Of a DNA stretch of 64,000 bases, positions 18,546 through 26,028 are shown one piece after another; the first letter of the stretch is position 1, and every line of letters begins with the position of its first letter. The position numbers and the translations under genes are program-made. The notes beneath the pieces were generated by a model that was not told where the DNA came from, did no database searches, and saw only the letters and a program-made list of their open reading frames with translations. Source of the stretch: Brevibacterium sp. HMSC07C04 (GTDB taxonomy: Bacteria > Actinomycetota > Actinomycetes > Actinomycetales > Brevibacteriaceae); NCBI RefSeq assembly GCF_001815905.1, contig NZ_KV823255.1, positions 97,188 through 161,187 of the forward strand, written 5' to 3'.

Positions 18546-18962
18546 TTATGACCTCGACCCGCTGCCGCGGATTTCGACGTACAGCCATCTGGTTGTAGCC
18601 GCAATAGCGTAAATGAGTGTGGTGGATGCTGTGGTGGGCAAAGCGACATAAAGAAGAGTAAGAAAGACGCTCTCTATTGACCATTTCGGGCCAGAAGGAT
18701 AAAGAGCCATTCCAGCCAGCGTGCAGAGCACAGTGAACAAGAGCAGTGACAGAATCACAGCCCACATTGTCCGCATGGCCCTCGTCGCAATAATAAAACC
18801 GGCGGCGACGATAGCAGGAACAGTTGTGACCCCTACGTAATATTGATTATATTCGCGTGGGCCATAGGGTCCGAACGGAAAATTAGAATAAAAGCAAAAG
18901 CAGGCTGCGGCACTGATCAAGATGCTCACTGCAAGCGCAATTCGATGGAAGCTCAAAGCCAT
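18546..18962 (-). CDS. Hypothetical four-helix membrane protein
   Basis: A 138-residue hydrophobic protein with about four predicted membrane helices (roughly 6-24, 44-60, 66-86, 100-124) and a short positively charged tail. The gene is clearly lower in GC than its neighbours, with codons such as ATA and AAT uncommon elsewhere here, hinting at foreign origin or weak selection. The upstream reading frame stops only four bases before its ATG and TAAGGA serves as Shine-Dalgarno, so it appears to be the second gene of a small unit. No family recognised. Confidence 0.6.
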   Translation of the reverse strand: MALSFHRIALAVSILISAAACFCFYSNFPFGPYGPREYNQYYVGVTTVPAIVAAGFIIATRAMRTMWAVILSLLLFTVLCTLAGMALYPSGPKWSIESVFLTLLYVALPTTASTTLIYAIAATTRWLYVEIRGSGSRS

Positions 18963-18966
18963 ATCC

Positions 18967-19188
18967 TTAGTGTAAATCTATTGCCGGGGTCGATGCAGAG
19001 CTGGCCGATTCATGGCTCGCACCACGGATCTTCGCGATGGCCCGCATGAGGTGGTAGATGCCGCGGAAGAGCACCGTGATGAACAGGAGCGCAGCGACCA
19101 GATGCGGTTCATGATTCTCCTCGTGTTGGCCAATTGACGCGCTACACGCCGCAGAGCGCAGAATACGCGGCGCGGGCCGCCAGCGGGC
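18967..19188 (-). pseudogene. Possible remnant of a small membrane-protein gene
   Basis: The reading frame ending in TAA at 18969-18967 encodes a convincing protein tail, including 'VAALLFITVLFRGIYHLMRA' followed by a charged and Ser-rich end. The frame is open back to a TAG at 19191 but has no ATG; the first GTG is inside the hydrophobic helix at 19074. GAGGAG followed by ATG at 19112 belongs to another frame. This looks like a gene with a lost or frameshifted 5' end, translationally adjacent to the membrane gene downstream. A real gene with an unusual start is the alternative. Confidence 0.35.
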
Positions 19189-19201
19189 CTAATATGGTTC
19201 C

Positions 19202-22060
19202 ATGGCGACCAGTACGACTTCCCCCGCTGCTGGTAAGCGCAAAAGGCGCGCGAGCAGAGCACCTGCCGAACCCGAAGCGGGGCCCAAAAAAGCAAACCCG
19301 GTGACCGGGGCATGGATGGGAGTTTCCCGCATGGCAGGCGATCGAACCCGCAAGGTGTTCTCAGAAGAACCCCAAGATGACCCATCGCCGACCCGCCGTG
19401 ACGGCACCGGCTTCTTCCTCATCGGATTGGCTCTCGTCATTGCGGCGTTTGAATGGTGGAACATTCCCGGCGCCATTGGCGGAGCTGTGCGAGCTGTCGT
19501 CGAAGGCACCGCCGGCCGTGTTGCTCTTGCCCTGCCGATCATCTGTGCGGGCTACGCCGTGCGCCTGTTCATGCGCGGGGCGGACACGCGCGGCAACAAC
19601 CGCATTCTGTTCGGCATCATCGGTTTCATTGCTGCAGCAGCCGGTCTTGCGCACATCTACGCCGGGGTGCCCACATTCGCCAATTCGCAGGAGGCGATGG
19701 CCAACGGGGGAGGCGCCATCGGCTTCCTCATTGCAACTCCTCTCGTGGCTGCTGTCACCGAATTCGTTGCAGTTCCGCTGCTTATCCTGTTGGGGCTGTT
19801 CTCGGTGCTCGTCATCACCGCAACCCCGGTGCAGGAAATACCGTCGCGCCTCATGGACGCCTACGACCGGCTGACCGGGGGGCGTTCACCGCGCTCAGAA
19901 GACGATGAGCACGGCAATGTGGATCTGGTTGCCGAGGGTCGGCGCACGTCGACTTTGAAGCCGATGGGAGCCAAGCGCCGCAGTCGGAAGAAGCAGGATG
20001 ATGACGACGCCGAAAAATCGCGGGCCTATGACAAGGCGGTGATCGAAGAGTCTGAACTTCCGCCGTCGCAGCAGCAGACCACCGTTATGCCCACAGCCGG
20101 TGCTCCGACAGCCGGGAACGCCGACGATGCCGCGACAGAAGTCTTTGATGTGGACGCACCCAAACCGGGTCAGCGCCGTCAGACGAAGGCCGAAAAAGAA
20201 CGTGCTGAGCTTAAGAAGAGCCTGGGCATGGACGATTCGGCTGACGCGGGAGCCTCGGGTGGGGCGGGGGCTGTCGGCGCGGCCAAAGCCGGAGATGTTG
20301 TTCCCGCTGTTTCCACACCGGCCCCGCACCCGACGGGCGAACTTCCTGAGCGGGTCACTCAGCTGTCGCTTGACGGGGATGTCACCTACACACTGCCGAG
20401 CACCGACCTGCTGACGGCCGGACCGCCGGCTAAAGAGCGCTCCGAAGCCAACGACCGCGTGGTCGCGGCGCTGCGCGATGTCTTCCACGAATTCAAGATC
20501 AATGCCGAAGTGACCGGCTTCAGCCGTGGCCCAACGGTCACCCGCTACGAGGTTGAACTGGGGCCGGGCACAAAGGTTGAGAAGATCACCAACCTGTCGA
20601 AGAACATCGCCTACGCGGTGGCCAGTGCAGAAGTGCGCATCCTTTCTCCGATTCCCGGCAAGTCCGCCATCGGCATCGAAATTCCCAACAGCGATCGCGA
20701 AACCGTGGTCCTCGGCGATGTTCTGCGCTCCGGAGCTGCCCGTCAAACTGAGCACCCGATGGTCGTCGGAGTCGGCAAGGACGTCGAAGGCGGCTTTGTC
20801 GTTGCCGACCTGTCGAAGATGCCGCACATGCTCGTAGCAGGTGCCACGGGCTCCGGTAAGTCGAGCTTCATCAACTCCATGATCACCTCGATCATGATGC
20901 GGGCAACCCCGGATGACGTGCGCATGATCCTCGTGGACCCCAAGCGGGTGGAGCTGACGATCTACGACGGCATCCCGCACCTCATCACGCCCATCATCAC
21001 CAATCCGAAGAAGGCAGCAGAAGCTCTCGAATGGGTCGTGAAGGAAATGGACGCCCGCTACGACGACCTCGCCTACTTCGGCTTCAAGCACGTGCGCGAG
21101 TTCAACAAAGCCGTCCGCGAAGGCAAGCTCACACCCCCGGCCGGTTCAGAGCGCAAACTCCAGCCGTACCCCTACCTGCTGGTGGTCGTAGACGAACTCG
21201 CCGACCTCATGATGGTCGCTCCGCGAGACGTTGAAGCCTCCATTCAGCGCATCACCCAGCTGGCCCGCGCAGCCGGCATCCACCTGGTCCTGGCAACCCA
21301 GCGGCCCTCGGTGGATGTTGTCACCGGCCTCATCAAGGCAAACGTGCCCTCCCGCCTGGCATTTGCGACCTCGTCGCTTGCCGACTCCCGCGTGGTCCTC
21401 GACCAGCCGGGTGCTGAAAAGCTCATCGGCCAGGGTGACGCGCTGTTCCTGCCGATGGGAGCATCGCGGCCCATGCGCGTGCAGGGGGCGTGGATCAACG
21501 AATCTGAAATCGAAAAGGTCGTTGAACACGTCAAGGGGCAGCTTTCGCCGAATTACCGCGAAGACGTCCAGCAGGCCAGCCCGCAGAAGCAGATCGACGA
21601 AGAGATCGGCGACGACATGGACGACCTGCTGCAGGCGGTCGAACTCGTTGTCACAACCCAGTTCGGTTCGACCTCAATGCTGCAGCGCAAGCTGCGCGTG
21701 GGATTCGCGCGTGCGGGACGGCTCATGGACCTTATGGAGTCCCGCGGAATCGTCGGTCCCTCCGAAGGCTCGAAAGCCCGCGACGTGTTGGTCAAACCGG
21801 AAGACCTTCCGTCCACACTCGCCTACATCAAGGGTGAAACACCGCCGGCAGAAGAATCTGACACCGGCAGCGCAGCGGCGGCCGACCCAGCCGCATCCAG
21901 CGCTGCTGCAGCCAGCGGACCGCAGGTGAGCTCCACCTCGTCAGATCCGCTCAGCCATTCCGACTACACGGATGCGAGCGGGCGGACCTACGACGCCGAA
22001 ACCGGGCTCGAGGTCGTTGAAGCCGGCGGGGAGGACGCCTGGGACCTCACCGGCCGCTGA
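19202..22060 (+). CDS. ftsK: DNA translocase FtsK
   Basis: A 952-residue FtsK/SpoIIIE. The N-terminus has about four membrane helices (roughly 75-230), then a long charged and Pro/Ala-rich linker, then the motor: Walker A GATGSGKS (547-554), 'DPKRVELTIYDGIPHLITP', Walker B 'VVDELADLMM' and 'QRPSVDVVTGLIKANVPSR'. The C-terminal gamma domain ('STSMLQRKLRVGFARAGRLM') reads DNA polarity sequences. A further tail of about 80 residues rich in Ala/Ser follows. It pumps chromosome termini at the septum. pgsA starts within 20 bases. Confidence 0.96.
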   Translation: MATSTTSPAAGKRKRRASRAPAEPEAGPKKANPVTGAWMGVSRMAGDRTRKVFSEEPQDDPSPTRRDGTGFFLIGLALVIAAFEWWNIPGAIGGAVRAVVEGTAGRVALALPIICAGYAVRLFMRGADTRGNNRILFGIIGFIAAAAGLAHIYAGVPTFANSQEAMANGGGAIGFLIATPLVAAVTEFVAVPLLILLGLFSVLVITATPVQEIPSRLMDAYDRLTGGRSPRSEDDEHGNVDLVAEGRRTSTLKPMGAKRRSRKKQDDDDAEKSRAYDKAVIEESELPPSQQQTTVMPTAGAPTAGNADDAATEVFDVDAPKPGQRRQTKAEKERAELKKSLGMDDSADAGASGGAGAVGAAKAGDVVPAVSTPAPHPTGELPERVTQLSLDGDVTYTLPSTDLLTAGPPAKERSEANDRVVAALRDVFHEFKINAEVTGFSRGPTVTRYEVELGPGTKVEKITNLSKNIAYAVASAEVRILSPIPGKSAIGIEIPNSDRETVVLGDVLRSGAARQTEHPMVVGVGKDVEGGFVVADLSKMPHMLVAGATGSGKSSFINSMITSIMMRATPDDVRMILVDPKRVELTIYDGIPHLITPIITNPKKAAEALEWVVKEMDARYDDLAYFGFKHVREFNKAVREGKLTPPAGSERKLQPYPYLLVVVDELADLMMVAPRDVEASIQRITQLARAAGIHLVLATQRPSVDVVTGLIKANVPSRLAFATSSLADSRVVLDQPGAEKLIGQGDALFLPMGASRPMRVQGAWINESEIEKVVEHVKGQLSPNYREDVQQASPQKQIDEEIGDDMDDLLQAVELVVTTQFGSTSMLQRKLRVGFARAGRLMDLMESRGIVGPSEGSKARDVLVKPEDLPSTLAYIKGETPPAEESDTGSAAAADPAASSAAAASGPQVSSTSSDPLSHSDYTDASGRTYDAETGLEVVEAGGEDAWDLTGR

Positions 22061-22068
22061 GCGGTACA

Positions 22069-22686
22069 GTGAGCATGATGGAAACTTCGACTCAGGCACC
22101 CAGTTCGTGGAATGTGCCCAACGCTTTGACGGTCCTGCGGATCCTCATGGTTCCGCTGTTCTTGTGGCTTCTGCTGGCCCAGGGCGGGCAGGACCCGGTC
22201 TTACGACTGTGGGCTTTCGGCATTTTCTGCCTGGCGATGATCACGGATTGGATTGACGGGACTATTGCCCGCAAGTACGGGCTGATCACCGACTTCGGAA
22301 AGATCGCCGACCCGATTGCCGACAAGGCGCTCATGTCTGCGGCGTTCATCGGCCTGGCGATCATCGGCGGGCCCGGCGGTCTGCCGTGGTGGGTGCCGGT
22401 CATCATCCTTGTGCGCGAATACGGCATTACCGCAATGCGCCTGATTGTGGTCAAGAAGATCGTGCTGCCGGCTTCGAAGGGCGGCAAGATCAAGACTGTT
22501 CTGCAGACTGTGGCCGTGGGCCTGCTGCTCCTGGTGGTTCCAGTTGGGCATTTGGGCATTTCCGGACTGACCGTGGGACTGCTCGTTGTGGCGTGGGTGA
22601 TTCTCGTCGCCGCGATTGTGCAGACCCTGTGGTCGGGTATGCAGTACGTGGTCGATGTCGGCAAAGCGCTGAAGCAGGCGGGCTGA
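22069..22686 (+). CDS. pgsA: CDP-diacylglycerol--glycerol-3-phosphate 3-phosphatidyltransferase
   Basis: A membrane enzyme of up to 205 residues in the CDP-alcohol phosphatidyltransferase family. The signature D-x2-DG-x2-AR-x8-G-x3-D-x3-D is complete, beginning at 'DWIDGTIARKYG' and ending 'GKIADPIADKA'. About five membrane helices follow. It makes phosphatidylglycerol phosphate from CDP-DAG and glycerol 3-phosphate. Start uncertain: GTG 22069, ATG 22075 and ATG 22078 are in frame and none has a clear Shine-Dalgarno. Placed in the conserved ftsK-pgsA-cinA order. Confidence 0.93.
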   Translation: MSMMETSTQAPSSWNVPNALTVLRILMVPLFLWLLLAQGGQDPVLRLWAFGIFCLAMITDWIDGTIARKYGLITDFGKIADPIADKALMSAAFIGLAIIGGPGGLPWWVPVIILVREYGITAMRLIVVKKIVLPASKGGKIKTVLQTVAVGLLLLVVPVGHLGISGLTVGLLVVAWVILVAAIVQTLWSGMQYVVDVGKALKQAG

Positions 22687-22691
22687 CAGCC

Positions 22692-23303
22692 ATGAGTGGA
22701 CCGGGCGCGGTCGATACCGTCGAAGGCGGCGGGCCGCAGTCTGCTGAGCTGTCGTCTGCTGAGCCGGGGCCAGTGGAGCCGCGGTCTGCTGATCCGCGGC
22801 CCGGTGCCCGCGAAGTGATTGCGGCGGCATCACAGCGGGGTCTTACAATCGCAGCCTGCGAATCGCTGACCGCGGGCCTGCTTGCGGCTTCGCTGGCCGA
22901 TGTGCCTGGCGCTTCGGCCGTTCTGCGCGGCGGATTGGTCACTTATGCCACCGAACTCAAGCACACGCTGGCCGGGGTTGACGCCGATCTTCTTGCGCAG
23001 CGCGGTGCGGTTGATCCTGATGTTGCACTGTCAATGGCCCGAGGCGCCGCCCAAGTCTGCGGTGCCGAGCTCGGGATCTCCTGTACGGGGGTTGCCGGAC
23101 CGGATCCGCAGGACGGCAAACCCGTGGGACGGGTGTACATCGGGCTGTGGCAAACCGGTGGGGCCGGTCGACCTGGGGACAGTGGAGCCGACGCCGAAGG
23201 GTGCGGACACGTTCAGCGGTACGACTTTTCGGGCAGTCGAGCACAGATTCGCAGTCAGGTTGTCGACGCTGGTTTGGACCTGCTGGCTCGCGCTCTCGGC
23301 TGA
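22692..23303 (+). CDS. cinA: CinA C-terminal family protein (NMN amidohydrolase, PncC-like)
   Basis: A 203-residue protein consisting of the CinA C-terminal domain without the N-terminal ADP-ribose pyrophosphatase part. 'ACESLTAGLLAASLADVPGAS', given here by its core ACESLTAG, and 'ISCTGVAGPDPQDG' plus 'VGRVYIGL' are the conserved PncC blocks, with the catalytic Ser in CESLTAG. It deamidates nicotinamide mononucleotide to recycle NAD. The first 40 residues are low-complexity Pro/Ser/Ala/Glu and unlike the family. Starts five bases after pgsA; ATG at 22692 is the first with family-compatible length. Confidence 0.88.
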   Translation: MSGPGAVDTVEGGGPQSAELSSAEPGPVEPRSADPRPGAREVIAAASQRGLTIAACESLTAGLLAASLADVPGASAVLRGGLVTYATELKHTLAGVDADLLAQRGAVDPDVALSMARGAAQVCGAELGISCTGVAGPDPQDGKPVGRVYIGLWQTGGAGRPGDSGADAEGCGHVQRYDFSGSRAQIRSQVVDAGLDLLARALG

Positions 23304-23466
23304 GCACACTGGGGTGCCGGCAGATGGGAGCCGGGCAAGCTGAATGGTTCATCTGTGCTTGTGTCTGAGCCTGCCTGTAGTCTTGGGAACAAATCTTTGC
23401 CAGTCGTGGTTGTCTGTTAAGAATGAATGATCAACTGTTTACGAGTCGCCTAGAGGGAGGCCACCT

Positions 23467-23781
23467 ATGACTCTCGTCCGCACGGAAATCGGCGACACCC
23501 TGCGCTCGGCGCGACGCCGTCAGAACCGCACCCTGCGGGACGTTTCTACCGGTGCGCGCGTGTCACTCGGCTACCTCAGCGAAATTGAACGCGGGCAGAA
23601 GGAAGCCTCGTCGGAGCTTCTGGCTTCTATCTGCTCTGCTCTCGACGTCCCGCTGTCCGCTGTTCTGCGGGAAGTCAGCGACCGCATCGCTCTGGCTGAA
23701 AGCGTCGAAATTCCGGACACCGTGCCAGCTGAAATGTCTGAAAGCTACTTGGGTGGGGACGCCCTGGCGCCCCAGCGATGA
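23467..23781 (+). CDS. clgR: XRE-family HTH regulator, ClgR-like
   Basis: A 104-residue regulator with an N-terminal Cro/C1 helix-turn-helix (about residues 7-65, '[20 protein letters not shown]') and a short C-terminal segment. The position between cinA and DUF3046/recA and the length match ClgR, which activates clp protease and stress genes in actinobacteria. GAGGGAGG lies just before the ATG. No ClgR-box was recognised in the 163-bp upstream region. The gene symbol rests on synteny plus HTH type. Confidence 0.75.
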   Translation: MTLVRTEIGDTLRSARRRQNRTLRDVSTGARVSLGYLSEIERGQKEASSELLASICSALDVPLSAVLREVSDRIALAESVEIPDTVPAEMSESYLGGDALAPQR

Positions 23782-23791
23782 TTGGCAGCTG

Positions 23792-24019
23792 ATGCAGCAC
23801 ACGGTCTACTGGGAGCTCATGGAAGACGAATTCGGTGCGATGCGCGCCCGTTCGCTGCATACCGACCTCGCACTGAGTTCGCTTGACTCCCGCACGCCGG
23901 CCGAAGCTTTCGATGCCGGTTTTGAACCACGCGAAATCTGGGAAGCCGTCTGTGACAGCACAGGGGTTCCATTTGAACGCCGTTTGGGCAAAGACAAACC
24001 ACTGTCGACACCGTTCTGA
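23792..24019 (+). CDS. DUF3046 family protein
   Basis: A 75-residue protein matching the small actinobacterial DUF3046 family: 'YWELMEDEFGAMRARSLHTD' and 'GFEPREIWEAVCDSTGVP' correspond to the two conserved halves. Function unknown, but it is almost always found between the clgR-type regulator and recA. The ATG at 23792 is ten bases after the preceding stop; its Shine-Dalgarno is weak. The reading frame stays open far upstream over the HTH gene, which is a shadow. Confidence 0.85.
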   Translation: MQHTVYWELMEDEFGAMRARSLHTDLALSSLDSRTPAEAFDAGFEPREIWEAVCDSTGVPFERRLGKDKPLSTPF

Positions 24020-24067
24020 ATCGCGTCGGGTTCTGGCGGAGCATGGTTTGCACCGGAGGAACATTCT

Positions 24068-24130
24068 GCAGATGAGGGCACAAACCGAGGCGAAAATACA
24101 CGGATCGCCTCTGTTTGTGCCCTCATCTGC
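24068..24130. repeat. Long palindromic hairpin element
   Basis: An 18-bp perfect arm (24068-24085 with 24113-24130), one mismatch, then 7 more pairs (24087-24093 with 24105-24111) around an 11-nt loop. It is much longer than the other terminators here and has no T tract. It may be a terminator for DUF3046, a mobile palindromic repeat or a structured RNA. Confidence 0.7.
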
Positions 24131-24155
24131 GCACTGATCGAAGCCTCAGCGGGTT

Positions 24156-24164
24156 TTATCCACA
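24156..24164 (+). promoter_or_regulatory. Consensus DnaA box
   Basis: Exact TTATCCACA, the high-affinity DnaA box sequence, in the 229-bp gap between DUF3046 and the lipoprotein gene. A second exact copy lies at 25947. Exact 9-mers arise by chance, so function is uncertain. Confidence 0.45.
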
Positions 24165-24248
24165 GATTCTCGGTGAGGTCTGGTAATGCGGGTCTCGAAT
24201 CAATAGCCTGGAGACAGTTCACAAAGGTGTGGCGAACAGGAATTGATC

Positions 24249-24896
24249 ATGTTCTCTCTGTCTGGACAGTCTCGTAGTGGCGGCTCGTGCATGCGAAAAG
24301 TGCGTCGTGGAGTGGCTGCGGCGCTTGTTGGGTGTTTGGCTTTATCGGGGTGTTCGGGCGGAAAGCCCGAAGGCCAAGGCGCGGACGGGTCTGAATCTGG
24401 TTCGCCGTTCGCGGCTCCGGAGGACTCGACCCCGACTGTTCCTGAGTACAAGGTCGAAGACGGACTTGTGCTGTCAGCTGATGACAAACGGCTAGCCGAC
24501 GAAGCGGTTGTCTTCTTCACGGAGTACATGGCCGCAGCGAACCGAGCTTACAAAGACGGCGGTGTCTACTGGGACAAGTACATCGACATGTCTGCCGAGG
24601 ATCTTAAAAAGGCAAATGAACAGACCCGGGAGGACCAGGACACTAAGGGTTACAGGGCCGTGAACGACCTAAAGCATCAAACCCCAAAAATCCTAGATTT
24701 TGGGGCTGATGAGGACGCTGTCATCGTAGCCGCATGTTTGGATCTCAGGAATTGGGAGCGGGTATCGAATGAGGGGGCGTTTCGTCCAGAGGGTGAACGC
24801 GACTTGCCTGCAATGGGTTTCTATCTGCGGAAAGATAACGGCGTTTGGAAAGCAGCTGAGATGTACATAGAGAGTCCGTCATGCAATATCGACTGA
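24249..24896 (+). CDS. Putative lipoprotein
   Basis: A 215-residue protein with a lipoprotein signal: a basic 'MRKVRRG' segment, a hydrophobic stretch and the lipobox ALSGC, followed by a Gly/Ser/Glu linker. The mature part contains 'AVVFFTEYMAAANRAYKDG' and 'GFYLRKDNGVWKAAEMY', similar in style to small actinobacterial lipoproteins of the DUF6318 kind, which I cannot confirm. AGGAA precedes ATG 24249; ATG 24291 directly at the basic segment is an alternative start. It overlaps the next gene by 16 bases and the two are likely expressed and exported together. Confidence 0.7.
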   Translation: MFSLSGQSRSGGSCMRKVRRGVAAALVGCLALSGCSGGKPEGQGADGSESGSPFAAPEDSTPTVPEYKVEDGLVLSADDKRLADEAVVFFTEYMAAANRAYKDGGVYWDKYIDMSAEDLKKANEQTREDQDTKGYRAVNDLKHQTPKILDFGADEDAVIVAACLDLRNWERVSNEGAFRPEGERDLPAMGFYLRKDNGVWKAAEMYIESPSCNID

Positions 24897-25783
24897 CACA
24901 AGCCGTGCTAATCGCTGCATTGTTTGCGGCGATATCTCTGGTGATGTGGCCACAACATGCTGTGGCAAGCGCGAACTGCGGTCTCTTCGACAGGACAATC
25001 AGTTGTTCCAACTCGTTGACGAAGAAAAGCAAAGTTTCTCGCAAACCGACACGTTCCAAGTCAGGGTCGGGATACACAAAAAAGCGTCCGAGCAGGCCCG
25101 CGGGCAATAAGTCGGGCGCTGGTTCGGCTGAGCCTCCTCCTCCGGTTGTTCGGTGGCACAACAAGTGTGGTGCGAGGCCGATTGCTGTTGATGGCGGTCA
25201 TTGCTGGGTGCGGCATGAGCAGCCCCGGCAGCCAGCCGCCCCGAGTCCTCCCTCCCGCGGGCAGGCCCCGGTTCAAGAAGCGCCTGCGCTTCCCGCGGTT
25301 CCTGTTGTTACGCAGAGGGATTTTCAGTCTGTTCCTCTGTCCGCAGGGGTGGTTCACGTGTGGCCGAACGGCTGGGGTGTAGCTGGGAAGCGGACCGCGT
25401 TTTGGACCGAGGACACCACCCAGACGAAGACGCTGACGATGTTGGGCCAGCAGGTCACCGTCGAGGCCGTCCCGGTGTCGTGGCGGTGGGATTTTGGTGA
25501 CGGAACGGTGAAGTGGACGCATTCACCGTGGCGCAAGCCGGTGAGCTTGGAGCGCGCTGGTTTCTATCATGTGTACAGCAAGGCTGAGCGCGTAAAGGTG
25601 ACTGTCACGGTCAGGTATGAGGGCCGATACCGTGTGGGTGACGGTCCGTGGACGGATATTGATGGGACAGCTGAGAAGACAAGCCCACCGCGGGATGTCA
25701 CTGTCTATCGGTATGAGAAGTATGTGGTCAGTGAGCACTGCAAGCGCCGCAATTGCCTAGAGGAAAATCGGGCCAACCGCTGA
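24881..25783 (+). CDS. Secreted protein with PKD-like domain
   Basis: A 300-residue protein with an N-terminal signal peptide (hydrophobic 'AVLIAALFAAISLVMW', likely cleavage after AVASA), then a basic Lys/Ser and Pro-rich spacer and a C-terminal PKD-like beta-sandwich recognised by 'VSWRWDFGDGTV' and 'AGFYHVYSKAE'. PKD domains mediate protein-protein or protein-carbohydrate contacts outside the cell. No catalytic domain or anchor is visible. It overlaps the lipoprotein gene, suggesting a surface pair. Function unknown. Confidence 0.75.
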   Translation: MQYRLTQAVLIAALFAAISLVMWPQHAVASANCGLFDRTISCSNSLTKKSKVSRKPTRSKSGSGYTKKRPSRPAGNKSGAGSAEPPPPVVRWHNKCGARPIAVDGGHCWVRHEQPRQPAAPSPPSRGQAPVQEAPALPAVPVVTQRDFQSVPLSAGVVHVWPNGWGVAGKRTAFWTEDTTQTKTLTMLGQQVTVEAVPVSWRWDFGDGTVKWTHSPWRKPVSLERAGFYHVYSKAERVKVTVTVRYEGRYRVGDGPWTDIDGTAEKTSPPRDVTVYRYEKYVVSEHCKRRNCLEENRANR

Positions 25784-25900
25784 ATTCCACCACTCGCACA
25801 GGCGGCTGCTGCAGCGCGCCATGGAGGCCTCCCAGGCAGGCTGTGGAGCAGCAAGAAGTTTCGCTGCGACCAGTCGAGCAGACACACCGGAAGCAATATA

Positions 25901-25912
25901 GAACACGTGTTC
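25901..25912. promoter_or_regulatory. LexA (SOS) box upstream of recA
   Basis: GAACACGTGTTC is a perfect palindrome of the actinobacterial/Bacillus-type SOS box GAAC-N4-GTTC, 116 bases before the recA ATG. TATTGT at 25922-25927 is a possible -10, which would put the box over the promoter. Confidence 0.85.
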
Positions 25913-25946
25913 GGGTGCGTGTATTGTTGTCCTGCCAGCGAAAAAG

Positions 25947-25955
25947 TTATCCACA
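25947..25955 (+). promoter_or_regulatory. Consensus DnaA box in the recA leader
   Basis: Exact TTATCCACA located between the SOS box and the recA start, in a locally AT-rich stretch. It is the second copy within 1.8 kb. Confidence 0.45.
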
Positions 25956-26028
25956 GCTTTTGAATTGGCGTTCTCTATGTCAGTGCCTCGGTCTACAGTC
26001 AGAGCACAACGTCCAATGAGGAGGATCC

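Noticed and set aside
22069..23303. pgsA-cinA as one fused gene in the long frame starting at 22386
   Set aside because: That frame is a shadow over pgsA; a separate ATG at 22692 begins the CinA protein after the pgsA stop.
23552..24019. 155-residue frame suggesting a fusion or frameshift of the HTH gene and DUF3046
   Set aside because: The HTH gene ends properly at 23781 and DUF3046 has its own ATG at 23792 with family length; the upstream part of the frame is shadow.
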